Assembly (NCBI GenBank): GCA_964636325.1
Contig: CAZWRV010000054.1
Location: forward strand, 1 to 41,048
Length of the DNA: 41,048 bases
Source: CAZWRV01 sp964636325
GTDB taxonomy: Bacteria > Verrucomicrobiota > Lentisphaeria > Victivallales > GWF2-50-93
Reading direction: 5' to 3'
The notes under the pieces are model-generated. The model did no database searches. It saw nothing but the letters and a program-made list of their open reading frames with translations, and was not told the DNA's origin. How positions within the stretch are numbered: the first letter of the stretch is position 1; each line of letters opens with the position of its first letter. This document shows, in pieces, positions 33,158 through 41,004 of the stretch. The position numbers and the translations under genes were made by a program.

Positions 33158-34096
33158 ATGAGGAGGTTAATGGGATGTCGCGGAAATCTTCTCCAGATAG
33201 GTAAAAATTTTCCTTCACGGAAAATTTTTACACTCATCGAACTGCTTGTCGTGATTGCGATCATCGCAATACTCGCGGCCATGCTGCTGCCGGCGCTCAA
33301 GGATGCAAGAAATACTGCAAAAAGAGGGGCATGCCTGTCGAACCAGAAGCAGATATACCAGGGTGCCTTCAACTATTCATCGGACTTCGACGACTACTTG
33401 TCCGGAGGAGGTGCGTGGGGGGACTATGGTGGTGCCGACCTATGGAGGAACCAGGGCAACGTGCTTTGGTGGGCAAAGGAATATCTCCAGACCAAGATAT
33501 ACAGGCCTAATACGACAATCGAACTTGGAGAGGACGAATTTGTCCTCTCGGGAAACGGGATCGGGCATTTCAAGAGCGGCGGTCCTGAAGACAAGAAGGT
33601 GCTGAAGGATCCAGGATCAATTTCAGAGGACAAGGACGCGACCGACTATATATTCTGCGGGCTTGGGGCCGCCGGGCGGAACAATGTGGCGGCCCCCGAC
33701 GGCGGAACAACCACCTATACGAAAGTTTACAACTACTCCCGTATGACAAGGCTCGGAGCTCCGGAGAACGGCGTGCTGAAATCATTCGTGTTCTGCAACA
33801 CTCAGGCAAATTTCTGGCCCGATTGGAGGGCGTTTTACTTCTTCAAGAAGACATGCCACGATCCGGCCAAGCCGAAAGGCATGAACGTCGTCGACGGAAG
33901 CGGCGGCGGAAAATGGTTTCCAAAAACTGAGCTCTTCTGGAACAACTGGACGGGATACAACTACATCCCAAAGGGCTATTATACACAGTTCAACGGCGCC
34001 GGAAACATCGGTGTGACCGCCGTGGGCGGCGTATATGCATATAAGCCCGATGGTACGGTCATCCAAGGAACCCAGTATAACAGGCTCTTCTACTGA
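33158..34096 (+). CDS. Prepilin-like protein B
   Basis: 312 residues from ATG 33158, preceded by AGAGGGGGA. The leader SRKIFTLIELLVVIAIIAILAA has the FTLIE core, but isoleucine instead of glycine at -1. The six or so codons around that position lie in a 13-bp palindrome (33201-33231). The body matches protein A block by block: CLSNQKQIYQGAFNYS, QGNVLWWAKEYLQ, VYNYSRM, FWPDWRAFYFF, WFPKTELFWNNWTGY and VYAYKPDGT. The VLKCPG of A is VLKDPG here. It precedes the 1177-residue protein exactly as A precedes the 668-residue one. Another possible start is ATG 33170. Confidence 0.88.
   Translation: MRRLMGCRGNLLQIGKNFPSRKIFTLIELLVVIAIIAILAAMLLPALKDARNTAKRGACLSNQKQIYQGAFNYSSDFDDYLSGGGAWGDYGGADLWRNQGNVLWWAKEYLQTKIYRPNTTIELGEDEFVLSGNGIGHFKSGGPEDKKVLKDPGSISEDKDATDYIFCGLGAAGRNNVAAPDGGTTTYTKVYNYSRMTRLGAPENGVLKSFVFCNTQANFWPDWRAFYFFKKTCHDPAKPKGMNVVDGSGGGKWFPKTELFWNNWTGYNYIPKGYYTQFNGAGNIGVTAVGGVYAYKPDGTVIQGTQYNRLFY
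33201..33231. repeat. 13-bp perfect palindrome within the pilin B leader
   Basis: GTAAAAATTTTCC (33201-33213), loop TTCAC, GGAAAATTTTTAC (33219-33231). It lies in frame immediately upstream of the FTLIE codons, and its last bases belong to the pilin leader. Similar in style to the AT palindrome at 7950-7976. Confidence 0.75.
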
Positions 34097-34129
34097 GATG
34101 GACAAGCCTGGGAGCGCCGATCAGCAACC

Positions 34130-34295
34130 CGGCCTCCAGGCCGCGTATCGCCGAGCCGCGGCTGAGCATGGCTCAACCCTCAATCGAACGGGATCGAATT
34201 TCAGAGGAATGCCGAACCCCGAGCGCGAAGCGCCTCGGGGTTTTGTCGGCGAGAAACTCGATGGAGGGCGTCCGCAATTTCAAGTTTCAGGAGAA
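34130..34295 (+). repeat. Modular hairpin repeat element upstream of the 1177-residue gene
   Basis: GGCTGAGC/GCTCAACC (34160-34167, 34171-34178, one mismatch), then gatcgaatttcagaggaatg, the stem ccccgag/ctcgggg around gcgcgaagcgc, ttttgtcggcgagaaactcg and atggagggcg. It ends in caagtttcaggag, which serves as the ribosome-binding site of the next gene. The ccccgag...ttctgtcgg block recurs at 39136-39175. Confidence 0.75.
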
Positions 34296-34300
34296 TCCCC

Positions 34301-37300
34301 ATGCGTGAAATAGTCCTTGCAGCAATGTTCTATGCCTCCCTGTGTTTTACATTTCAACTTCTTTCCGACGACGTGCGCGAATGGCGCTTCTCCCCGGAGG
34401 ATCTCAAGTCCCGCAACTGCGAGTCTTCGTCGGTCGAACCGCTGGCCGACGGCGAATGCCTGGTCTCCGTTCCCGGCACACAGCCTCTGCCGAACGGACC
34501 GATGTATGGGGATGCCGCTTCAGCAAGCATCAATGATCTGCGGTCCGGGCTTTACATCGCCGAGTTCATGCTGGGCTACAGCGAGCCCGCCTCACTGTCC
34601 CATCCGGTGGACATGTATCTGCCGTCGCCATCATGGATTTACTGCATGGTCCAGACCGCCAAGGACAAGAGCGTTGAAAACATCTGCGTCCCCCTTTGGA
34701 GGCAGACTTTCAAATATGCCAAAGATCCCGCCAGGATTGAAATCCCGTTCGCAGTAAAAAAAGACGGGTCGAGCGTTTCACTGTCGGCCTCCTGGCATCT
34801 CAGGGATCCGTTCGACGGTTCCGGCATGAGAGTGCGAACATACGGGATTTCCGCAAGGAGAGTCGACTCCGGTGTCTTCATCTCTTCGGCGAAATGCGTG
34901 AAGCTGTTCCACTCCCCCGGCGAAAAGGCGGAATTCTCATGCGAGCTTTTGAACACCGGCGATCAGGCGAAGGAAGTCTCGCTGGACTTTGAAATGATCA
35001 CCGGAATATCAACGGGACAAAAGCTGGTTACCAAAACTATTTCCGTCCCCTCAAAGCAAAGCATGATCCATGCCGAGAAGTTCAACGTCGGCTCGGAGCT
35101 GTTCGGGCATGAGATCCGAGTCGTCCTGAAAATGGGCGGCAAGGAGGTCCAGACGGCTTCGGACGTCTTCGTGTCCGCGGATAATTTCTGGGATGTCGCC
35201 GTCGGCGCAGTCCCGCCCGCAAGCTCCTACACCTGGGGCGATGGCGAAACCGCTGTGAGAAACATCGAAGGAATGGTCAGGAACATGCGCGAGAAATACT
35301 GCAATTGGTTCGAGATCGACTTCTGGGGGCCGGACGACTGGGGCGATCTGACTCCCAAGGACAAGACCTGGGTCAGCGCCCAGGCCGCCCGCCTCGAAAG
35401 GGGGGAGAACATCAAGGAAATCATCTCCCGGGCGCATGCGAACGGCATCAAGGCCATCACATACGGCAAGGGAATGGGAGGCGGACCGGCAGGCTACGAG
35501 ATTCTCCGCGCTAACCCCGAGTTCTACATGAGGAACAAGGAGACCGGCAGATGGGGGAGCAACGCCGACCTATGGGATCTCGACCACTGGAACGACATCG
35601 AATTCCACATGAAGAATCCGAAGGAATACAGGTCTGACTGGCACAAGCTATTCCCGGATCTGTCGCGCCTCGCCGCTCTGGATCATGGCATTCAACAGCT
35701 CATAGACTCCTCGAAGATCTTCGGCTGGGACGGCGTCCGCTTCGACGGCCATTTCTCAGCGGTCGACGACAACGTCTCCACCTTCAACATGCGGCGCATG
35801 AAGGAGAAGATATGGAAGAATATCCCCGGCTACCTCTTCGGCTTCAACATGTGCAGCGTATTCGACAAGCCGGCTGGCTCCCGCGAAAACTTGGAGGCCA
35901 TGGCGGGCGGCTCCCACTGGATGCAGGAGAGCATAAAGGAGTGGCTCTACGAAGGGAGCAGGAGATATGAAAGCTGGAGGCTCTACGCGGAAAAGGAGCA
36001 GGCCGCCTCCGAGATGATCCGCTCCATGGGAGGAACATACCACTACTGCTTCTCACTGGGATGGCCGAAGGCGAACGAGGCCGTCATGTATTACAAGTTC
36101 GTCGTCGGAACCTTGAACGGCGCGCACTCCTGCTACGGCGACCACTGGATCGCGCCCGGCTGCGGGAGCTGGGGGTGCTTCCTGACCAGATGGGGCATCC
36201 TTTTCTGGCACCCCGCCCGGAGGAGCCTCGGCGGCGACCTGGAAAAGATTTCCTTCTCCGGGATGCCTCCGAGCGTCCTCTGGAATATTTGGGCGAAGTC
36301 AATCCCTGTTTCGCAGGATAAGGAATACATCGTTATTCCCCTGCTTGCGCTGCCGTCGACAGATGAGATTCAAAAGACGACTTCATATCCTGATGCTGTA
36401 TCTGGCGTTTCTCTGGATCTCTCCCGGACAAGCTTCTCCGGTCTGATCAAGGACGCATGGTGGCTGGTCCCCGGAAGGCCGCTTGAGAAAATCGACTTCA
36501 AGGACCTAGGCAAGATCGGCGTCCCCGAGATAAGCCCCCTTGGAATCATTATCTGCGAACTTCGCAGCTGCAGGGACTACAAGCCGTTGGAGCGCAAAAG
36601 GTTCACCGAACCTGTCTCCGAAGACGAACTGGCGAAGAGCCTGGCGAAGGGCAATAGCTCCGTGACCGTGGATCCAATGCGGCCCGAGCTGAACAGGATC
36701 GCGGATGACAAGGTCAGGACGTTCGAGCCGGAATCATCCGGATGGTCCATGAGGAAGGTGAATTTTGAAGATCCCGACGCTTCGGGCGGCCAAGCCGCCG
36801 GCCTGGACAAGGCGCTCGGTGGGACGGCCGCGATAGGAGGCTACTTCGACAATCTTCCCGCCGGCAGATACCGCGTCACCGCGCGTGTAAAGGCGGTTCC
36901 CGCCGGACTCAAGGTCAACTGGCAGTGGTGCGTATACGAGAACCTCACCACAAAGGCCAGGGAAGGCAGTTCGATACAGAAGAACTTCGACTCCAAGCTG
37001 CTAGAGGACGGGAAGTTACATGAGCTGGTGCTGACCGATGACTACATGCACTACGGCCTCGGATACGGCACGAATTTCATCCACGTCTCGTTCTCGGAGG
37101 ACTTCCCGCAGGACGCGAAGTTCATGGTCGACTACTACAGGCTTGAGCGCCTGGAGGATTATAACGACAGGACGATCGCGGAGAAGATGAATCTCGGCAA
37201 CGAGAAGGAAGCAAAGGCCGGTCCGCGTAGCAAGGTGCTGTGGATACGCGGCTTATACGACGACCTATATGTGATTGACAAGCCTGTCAAGAGTGCGATG

Positions 37301-37834
37301 CCGGACGCGGAGATCACAAAGAAATATCAGAGGGAAATGCCGAAGGGCGCCGCGGATCTGGCCGCATACGGAACAATCATCATGCCGAACGTTCCCGTCG
37401 AGGGCATGGGCGTCGAGCTGCGCAAGGCTTTCCGCGGCTGGACCTTGGCGGGCGGGCACCTGGTCATCCTCGGCGGAGACTACAGCCTCGGCCAGGGCCT
37501 GATGCGCGGAACATTCCTGGAGGAGGTCCTGCCGTGCGTCCTCAGGCGCAACGACGACGTAGTGAAGCTGCCTGAAAAAAGCCGCATGGAGATTGCGGGC
37601 GCGGCAAGTGAGGACGGTGGCAGGCTATACTACGCCCATGTCACCGAGGCGAGGCCTGACGCGGAAATCTTTGCGAAGACCGGAAGCATCCCGCTACTGA
37701 TGACGCACTCCGCGGGCAAGGGGCGCTGCACCGTCTTCGCAGGCACGGTCCTTGGCGCCCCCAAGGACGATCCGGAAGCCTTCTGGAATGGAAAGGCTTG
37801 GTTGGAAATCCTCTCCGGATCTTTAAGAAAATAG
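34301..37834 (+). CDS. Secreted fused barrel/amidotransferase-like putative glycosidase
   Basis: 1177 residues. The N-terminus MREIVLAAMFYASLCFTFQLL is a signal peptide. A beta-sandwich region runs to ~300. The barrel then matches the 668-residue protein: DFWGPDDWGDLTPKDKTW, AITYGKGMGGG, GWDGVRFDGHFSA (Asp482) and WMQESIKEW (Glu543, aligned with Glu420 of the paralogue). Residues ~820-960 form a carbohydrate-binding-like sandwich (GGYFDNLPAGRYRVTARVKA, YYRLERLEDYN). From ~977 a flavodoxin-like amidotransferase-type domain (SKVLWIRGLYDD, AYGTIIMPNVP, AGGHLVILGGDYSLGQG) matches the end of the 717-codon protein. The start has CAGGAG, supplied by the repeat element. No characterised family is recognised with confidence. 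Confidence 0.75.
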   Translation: MREIVLAAMFYASLCFTFQLLSDDVREWRFSPEDLKSRNCESSSVEPLADGECLVSVPGTQPLPNGPMYGDAASASINDLRSGLYIAEFMLGYSEPASLSHPVDMYLPSPSWIYCMVQTAKDKSVENICVPLWRQTFKYAKDPARIEIPFAVKKDGSSVSLSASWHLRDPFDGSGMRVRTYGISARRVDSGVFISSAKCVKLFHSPGEKAEFSCELLNTGDQAKEVSLDFEMITGISTGQKLVTKTISVPSKQSMIHAEKFNVGSELFGHEIRVVLKMGGKEVQTASDVFVSADNFWDVAVGAVPPASSYTWGDGETAVRNIEGMVRNMREKYCNWFEIDFWGPDDWGDLTPKDKTWVSAQAARLERGENIKEIISRAHANGIKAITYGKGMGGGPAGYEILRANPEFYMRNKETGRWGSNADLWDLDHWNDIEFHMKNPKEYRSDWHKLFPDLSRLAALDHGIQQLIDSSKIFGWDGVRFDGHFSAVDDNVSTFNMRRMKEKIWKNIPGYLFGFNMCSVFDKPAGSRENLEAMAGGSHWMQESIKEWLYEGSRRYESWRLYAEKEQAASEMIRSMGGTYHYCFSLGWPKANEAVMYYKFVVGTLNGAHSCYGDHWIAPGCGSWGCFLTRWGILFWHPARRSLGGDLEKISFSGMPPSVLWNIWAKSIPVSQDKEYIVIPLLALPSTDEIQKTTSYPDAVSGVSLDLSRTSFSGLIKDAWWLVPGRPLEKIDFKDLGKIGVPEISPLGIIICELRSCRDYKPLERKRFTEPVSEDELAKSLAKGNSSVTVDPMRPELNRIADDKVRTFEPESSGWSMRKVNFEDPDASGGQAAGLDKALGGTAAIGGYFDNLPAGRYRVTARVKAVPAGLKVNWQWCVYENLTTKAREGSSIQKNFDSKLLEDGKLHELVLTDDYMHYGLGYGTNFIHVSFSEDFPQDAKFMVDYYRLERLEDYNDRTIAEKMNLGNEKEAKAGPRSKVLWIRGLYDDLYVIDKPVKSAMPDAEITKKYQREMPKGAADLAAYGTIIMPNVPVEGMGVELRKAFRGWTLAGGHLVILGGDYSLGQGLMRGTFLEEVLPCVLRRNDDVVKLPEKSRMEIAGAASEDGGRLYYAHVTEARPDAEIFAKTGSIPLLMTHSAGKGRCTVFAGTVLGAPKDDPEAFWNGKAWLEILSGSLRK

Positions 37835-37866
37835 GTGGAAATCAAGTTTGATGCGGATTGCCTGAT

Positions 37867-38796
37867 ATGTCCTTGAGTTCACGATCTGCCCGTTCAAGAT
37901 ATGGAATTGGCGTGGGCTGGTCTCTGACCAGCGCCTTCCTCTGGGCGACTACATACGTCAGCGGACGCTACCTGATGGCGGCGGGATCGATCGATCCGGT
38001 TACGCTCTCGATGCTGCGCTTCCTGATCGGCTGCGCGCTGCTGATGGCAGCCGGAGCGTTGCTTTTCAGGAAGAAGCTGTTTGCGGTCTCTGCCGCGGAT
38101 CTCGCAAGGCTGTCGATTCTTGGCGCATTCGGAGTGGCTGGGATGAGCCTTTTCTTCTTCATCGGGCAGAAGACTGTTTCGGCGATCAGCAGCTCGCTCA
38201 TCATGCAGACAAGCCCTGTAATGATTTGCTTCCTCTCGATTTTTATCGGTGAACGACTAAGCATGAAAGGCGTCACCGGGACTTTGATAAGCCTTATAGG
38301 ATGCCTTTTTGTGATAGGAGTTTTCAACTCCGGATCAGAGGGCATTTTCGGCGGTCTGGCGGTGGGCTGCCTCTGCATATTCCTCTCCGCGTTCTGCTGG
38401 GCGGTCTATTCCGTCGCAGGAAAACCGCTGGTGCAGAAGCTCGGCGGTTTTCCCGCCACGGCGTGGGCGATGGTCTTCGGAGCGGCCGAGATCTCCGTCT
38501 TCTGGCTGTTTGGGCCTTTCGAGCAGTCATGGCCGAAGTCGCCGATCGCATGGTCGGTCGTGGCATATATCGCAGTCTTCCCTACGGCCGTCGCATTCCT
38601 CGCCTGGTACGAGGCGATGGAATGGATGCCGCTGGCACTGTTGAACGTCATGCAATATCTTACGCCGGTTTTCACTGTCGTGCTCGCATGGCTGATCCTC
38701 GGGGAGCGTATGAGCATGCAGGCTGTAATCGGAGCAGTTTTGATCCTCGCAGGAGTTGCGATGACAACGGAAAAGGTGAAATCGGAAAATATTTAA
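37867..38796 (+). CDS. EamA/DMT-family exporter
   Basis: 309 residues with ten predicted membrane segments in two homologous halves, each an EamA domain. Helix 1 is followed by TTYVSGRYLMAAGSIDPVTLSMLRFLIG. The first half ends with GERLSMKGVTGTLISLIGCLFVI and the second with GERMSMQAVIGAVLILAGVAM, the repeated hallmark. Family members export amino acids, sugars or other metabolites; the substrate is unknown. ATG at 37867 is preferred to the TTG at 37858. It is 32 bases after the 1177-residue gene and may be cotranscribed. Confidence 0.9.
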   Translation: MSLSSRSARSRYGIGVGWSLTSAFLWATTYVSGRYLMAAGSIDPVTLSMLRFLIGCALLMAAGALLFRKKLFAVSAADLARLSILGAFGVAGMSLFFFIGQKTVSAISSSLIMQTSPVMICFLSIFIGERLSMKGVTGTLISLIGCLFVIGVFNSGSEGIFGGLAVGCLCIFLSAFCWAVYSVAGKPLVQKLGGFPATAWAMVFGAAEISVFWLFGPFEQSWPKSPIAWSVVAYIAVFPTAVAFLAWYEAMEWMPLALLNVMQYLTPVFTVVLAWLILGERMSMQAVIGAVLILAGVAMTTEKVKSENI

Positions 38797-38812
38797 TAGA
38801 AGAGCCAATCAA

Positions 38813-38895
38813 ACGAGGTTGAATAGAATTCAACCCTGTCATCTATTATTACGCGCGTTTCGCGAGTGGAGGGCGGAATTCTATTCCGCAGTTTT
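38813..38895 (+). repeat. Modular hairpin repeat element with AT cores
   Basis: GGTTGAAT/ATTCAACC (38817-38824, 38828-38835, loop AGA) and GCGGAAT/ATTCCGC (38873-38879, 38883-38889, loop TCT), joined by about 37 bases that contain gtggaggg. The loops AGA and TCT are complementary. It abuts the group II intron remnant. Confidence 0.75.
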
Positions 38896-39124
38896 ATGAG
38901 TTATGAGTGCGCCAAGCACAGCTAATATAAACCAGTTGGACAATCCAACCCGGACAAAGGCCAACCACCAGTCCGGAACCGACCCGGGCGAATGAGAGGG
39001 CGACCGATTATGCGAAGCCTCGGTAAGGGAGTCACATCAGCCACAGCGCAAGTGAAGGTATTGCTGGAAGGAATACGGGAACGACCTTAGGATAAGGGAC
39101 TCGGCGATGCTGGAGCTTCTGGAG

Positions 39125-39255
39125 AGTGCCTCTCCCCGAGCGCGAAACGCCTCGGGGTTCTGTCGGTCAGAAACTCGAAGTAGCGCAGGTATTCCTACCT
39201 GCGGATTGCGCAGACAGGAATGTCTACGCCACTTCGAGGCGAGTTTCAGAGGAGG
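39125..39255 (+). repeat. Modular hairpin repeat with enclosed double hairpin, inserted in the intron
   Basis: It starts with ccccgag..ctcgggg (39136-39157) and ttctgtcggtcagaaactcg. An outer stem CTCGAAGT/ACTTCGAG (39174-39181, 39231-39238) encloses CGCAGGTA/TACCTGCG (39184-39191, 39196-39203, loop TTCC) and GCGCAGACA/TGTCTACGC (39208-39216, 39221-39229, one mismatch, loop GGAA). It ends gcgagtttcagaggagg, abutting reverse-transcriptase codons. Confidence 0.8.
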
Positions 39256-39400
39256 TTTCTGAAGGCGGGCTACCTGGACGACGGCAGGCTGATACGCACG
39301 GAATGCGGAACGCCGCAGGTCGCATCGAGGAAGCCTTGAAAAACAGGTTCAAGAAGTCCGGGCTGGAAATCCATCCCGCGAAGAGCCTGTTGCGGGAAAT
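39256..39400 (+). pseudogene. Group II intron reverse transcriptase fragments
   Basis: Frame 1 from 39256 to 39318 reads FLKAGYLDDGRLIRTECGTPQ, matching the conserved xLKAGxxEDGxxxxTExGTPQ block of intron reverse transcriptases. After a few bases another frame (39324-39390) reads IEEALKNRFKKSGLEIHPAKS, matching the later LxxRLxKFGLELHPEKT block. The catalytic YxDD region between them is deleted and the frame is shifted. The N-terminus is replaced by repeat element. A clear relic. Confidence 0.8.
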
Positions 39401-39526
39401 CCGCACGGCGGGTTCTGTGGGGGGCATGATGCTTTCCTCTCACGATTCGATATTGTGACACTCCGCAGACCGAAAGGGCGGAGACAACAGGGAACGTAAA
39501 CAGAATCTAAAATAGGAGGACATTAC

Positions 39527-40654
39527 ATGCCTACTCGACAAAGAATCATGCTCGACGACTACCCCTGGGACAAGATCGAGGAGACGAAGCGCTTCCTCCG
39601 AAGCCTCTACGCAGAGGCGCCGCCGGCACGCCCCGGGATAATCATGCATCCGCCGCCGCTGGATATCCCCCGCAGACCCTCTCCTTATGCCGAGGGGACT
39701 CCGGAAAACGAGGCATGGAACCTCGTCGAAAACCTGCGCCGACGCCCGGTCGGAATCGACGACTATGTCCCGACCGCCGGAACAGGCGCCGGAACCTGCC
39801 CCTTCGCAACCGCCTTCGGCTGCAGGGACGAAGTCCTCAACAACCTCCACTGGGTCGCCCCCGTCATCAAGAACCCGGCAGACATCAGATCCCTCCGCAA
39901 GCCGAAGAAGACCGACGGCCTGCTCGGCTCCTTCCTCGACCAGACCCGCCGCCACGCCGACCACCTCGACGAACGCATCCCCATAAGGATCATAGACTTC
40001 CAAAGCCCGTTCACCACGGTCGAACAGATCCTCGGCAGCGACCTCTTCTTCATGATGCCCTACGACCACCCCGGCGAACTCAAGACCATCATGGACATCA
40101 CCACAGACCTCTGCATCGAATTCATAAGCGAGCAGATGCAGATCGCCGGCCCGCGATGCTGCCCGGGGCTCTGGCCCACCTTCTGGTTCCCGAAGGAGGC
40201 AGGAGTCCAGATGTCCGACGACAACATGGTCAACGTCTCCCCGGAAATCTACGAGGAGTTCGTCGTCCCCTTCAACAACCGCATCTCCGACGCCTTCGGC
40301 GGACTATTCCTCCACTCGTGCGTCATCAAGGAGGCCAACATACCATCCATCAAGAAGATACGCCGTCTGACAGGCCTCAACTGCGACGTCTCCAACAGCG
40401 TCTCCCCTCACCGCCTCATCCAGGAGTTCGGACAAAGATCCGTCGTCGCCCCCCACGTCTACATGAACAGCACCACCAACTTCCCGAGCTACGCCGCCCT
40501 GATGGAATGGTTCGCCGGCGCCTGGACCCCGGGGACGCGCTACTTCATGCACCCGTGCTCAGTAATGTATGTCCCGGCAGATGCCCGCGAAATCAAGTTC
40601 AACCTCCAGGAGGTCCAGGCCGCGATGCGCCGATTTGGCGTCTTATATCCATGA
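39527..40654 (+). CDS. Uroporphyrinogen decarboxylase (URO-D) family protein, probably a corrinoid methyltransferase type
   Basis: 375 residues. It has the URO-D superfamily layout: FQSPFTTVEQILGSDLFFMMPYDHP in the barrel, MVNVSPEIYEEFVVPFNNRI, and LFLHSCVI with His263 and Cys265. His-x-Cys at this place is the zinc-site motif of methylcobamide:thiol methyltransferases (MtaA/MtbA group), not a feature of heme-pathway HemE. The protein therefore more likely moves methyl groups or acts on a related substrate; this is an inference. AGGAGG stands 7 bases before ATG. A small unknown gene follows. Such URO-D proteins are numerous in Lentisphaerae. Confidence 0.8.
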   Translation: MPTRQRIMLDDYPWDKIEETKRFLRSLYAEAPPARPGIIMHPPPLDIPRRPSPYAEGTPENEAWNLVENLRRRPVGIDDYVPTAGTGAGTCPFATAFGCRDEVLNNLHWVAPVIKNPADIRSLRKPKKTDGLLGSFLDQTRRHADHLDERIPIRIIDFQSPFTTVEQILGSDLFFMMPYDHPGELKTIMDITTDLCIEFISEQMQIAGPRCCPGLWPTFWFPKEAGVQMSDDNMVNVSPEIYEEFVVPFNNRISDAFGGLFLHSCVIKEANIPSIKKIRRLTGLNCDVSNSVSPHRLIQEFGQRSVVAPHVYMNSTTNFPSYAALMEWFAGAWTPGTRYFMHPCSVMYVPADAREIKFNLQEVQAAMRRFGVLYP

Positions 40655-40659
40655 CTCGC

Positions 40660-40685
40660 TTGAAATCCTGTCCGCGAACTATAAT
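40660..40685 (+). promoter_or_regulatory. Possible promoter of the 86-codon gene
   Basis: Consensus -10 TATAAT at 40680-40685. The only -35-like text is TTGAAA at 40660-40665, giving a short 14-base spacer, so activity is uncertain. Confidence 0.35.
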
Positions 40686-40721
40686 ATGTGCTAACGGAAC
40701 TCAAAACGGCAGGATTCAATA

Positions 40722-40982
40722 GTGTATAGCGAACCAGAAAGACGAAAACCGTCCAAGGCGAAGGCCATGCTCCTCGGACTCGGCCTCGACAACAAGGACG
40801 GGCATGTCAGGATAACCAAGGGCGACAACTTCCTCCTCATGGGCGGCGCACAGGAAACCCACGAGAAGATGACCGAGACCTCGATAAAGTTCAACGAGAA
40901 GCTCTCCGCAAAAGGTAAAAAGCTCGAGGAGCTCAGCAAGGACGAGTTCGTCGACATCCTCCTCGACGCATCCTCCAAATGA
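40722..40982 (+). CDS. Small hypothetical protein
   Basis: 86 residues, GTG start with AGGA 7 bases upstream. It is hydrophilic, with a basic N-terminus (PERRKPSKAKAM), a central GLDNKDGHVRITKGDNFLLMGGAQETHEKM and a C-terminal charged helix (KFNEKLSAKGKKLEELSKDEF). No signal peptide or membrane segment. The family is not recognised. The GC-rich third positions and a sensible amino-acid composition support a real gene. A shorter start at ATG 40767 is possible. Confidence 0.65.
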   Translation: MYSEPERRKPSKAKAMLLGLGLDNKDGHVRITKGDNFLLMGGAQETHEKMTETSIKFNEKLSAKGKKLEELSKDEFVDILLDASSK

Positions 40983-41004
40983 TTCCCTGACCATCCTCTG
41001 AAAC

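Larger units (their letters stand above)
38907..39480 (+). mobile_element. Degenerate group II intron
   Basis: The left end begins GTGCGCCAAGCACAGC, a group II-type 5' end (GUGYG). Domain I-like text follows (ccagttggacaatccaaccc; cggtaagggagtcacatcag; ggataagggactcgg). After a repeat insertion at about 39125-39255 come two reverse-transcriptase fragments. A canonical domain V hairpin was not found, so the right end is approximate. Non-functional: the ribozyme is interrupted and the ORF is mostly deleted. Confidence 0.65.

Noticed and set aside
38907..39480. Functional group II intron
   Set aside because: The reverse-transcriptase core is deleted and shifted, a repeat interrupts the sequence, and no domain V hairpin was found.
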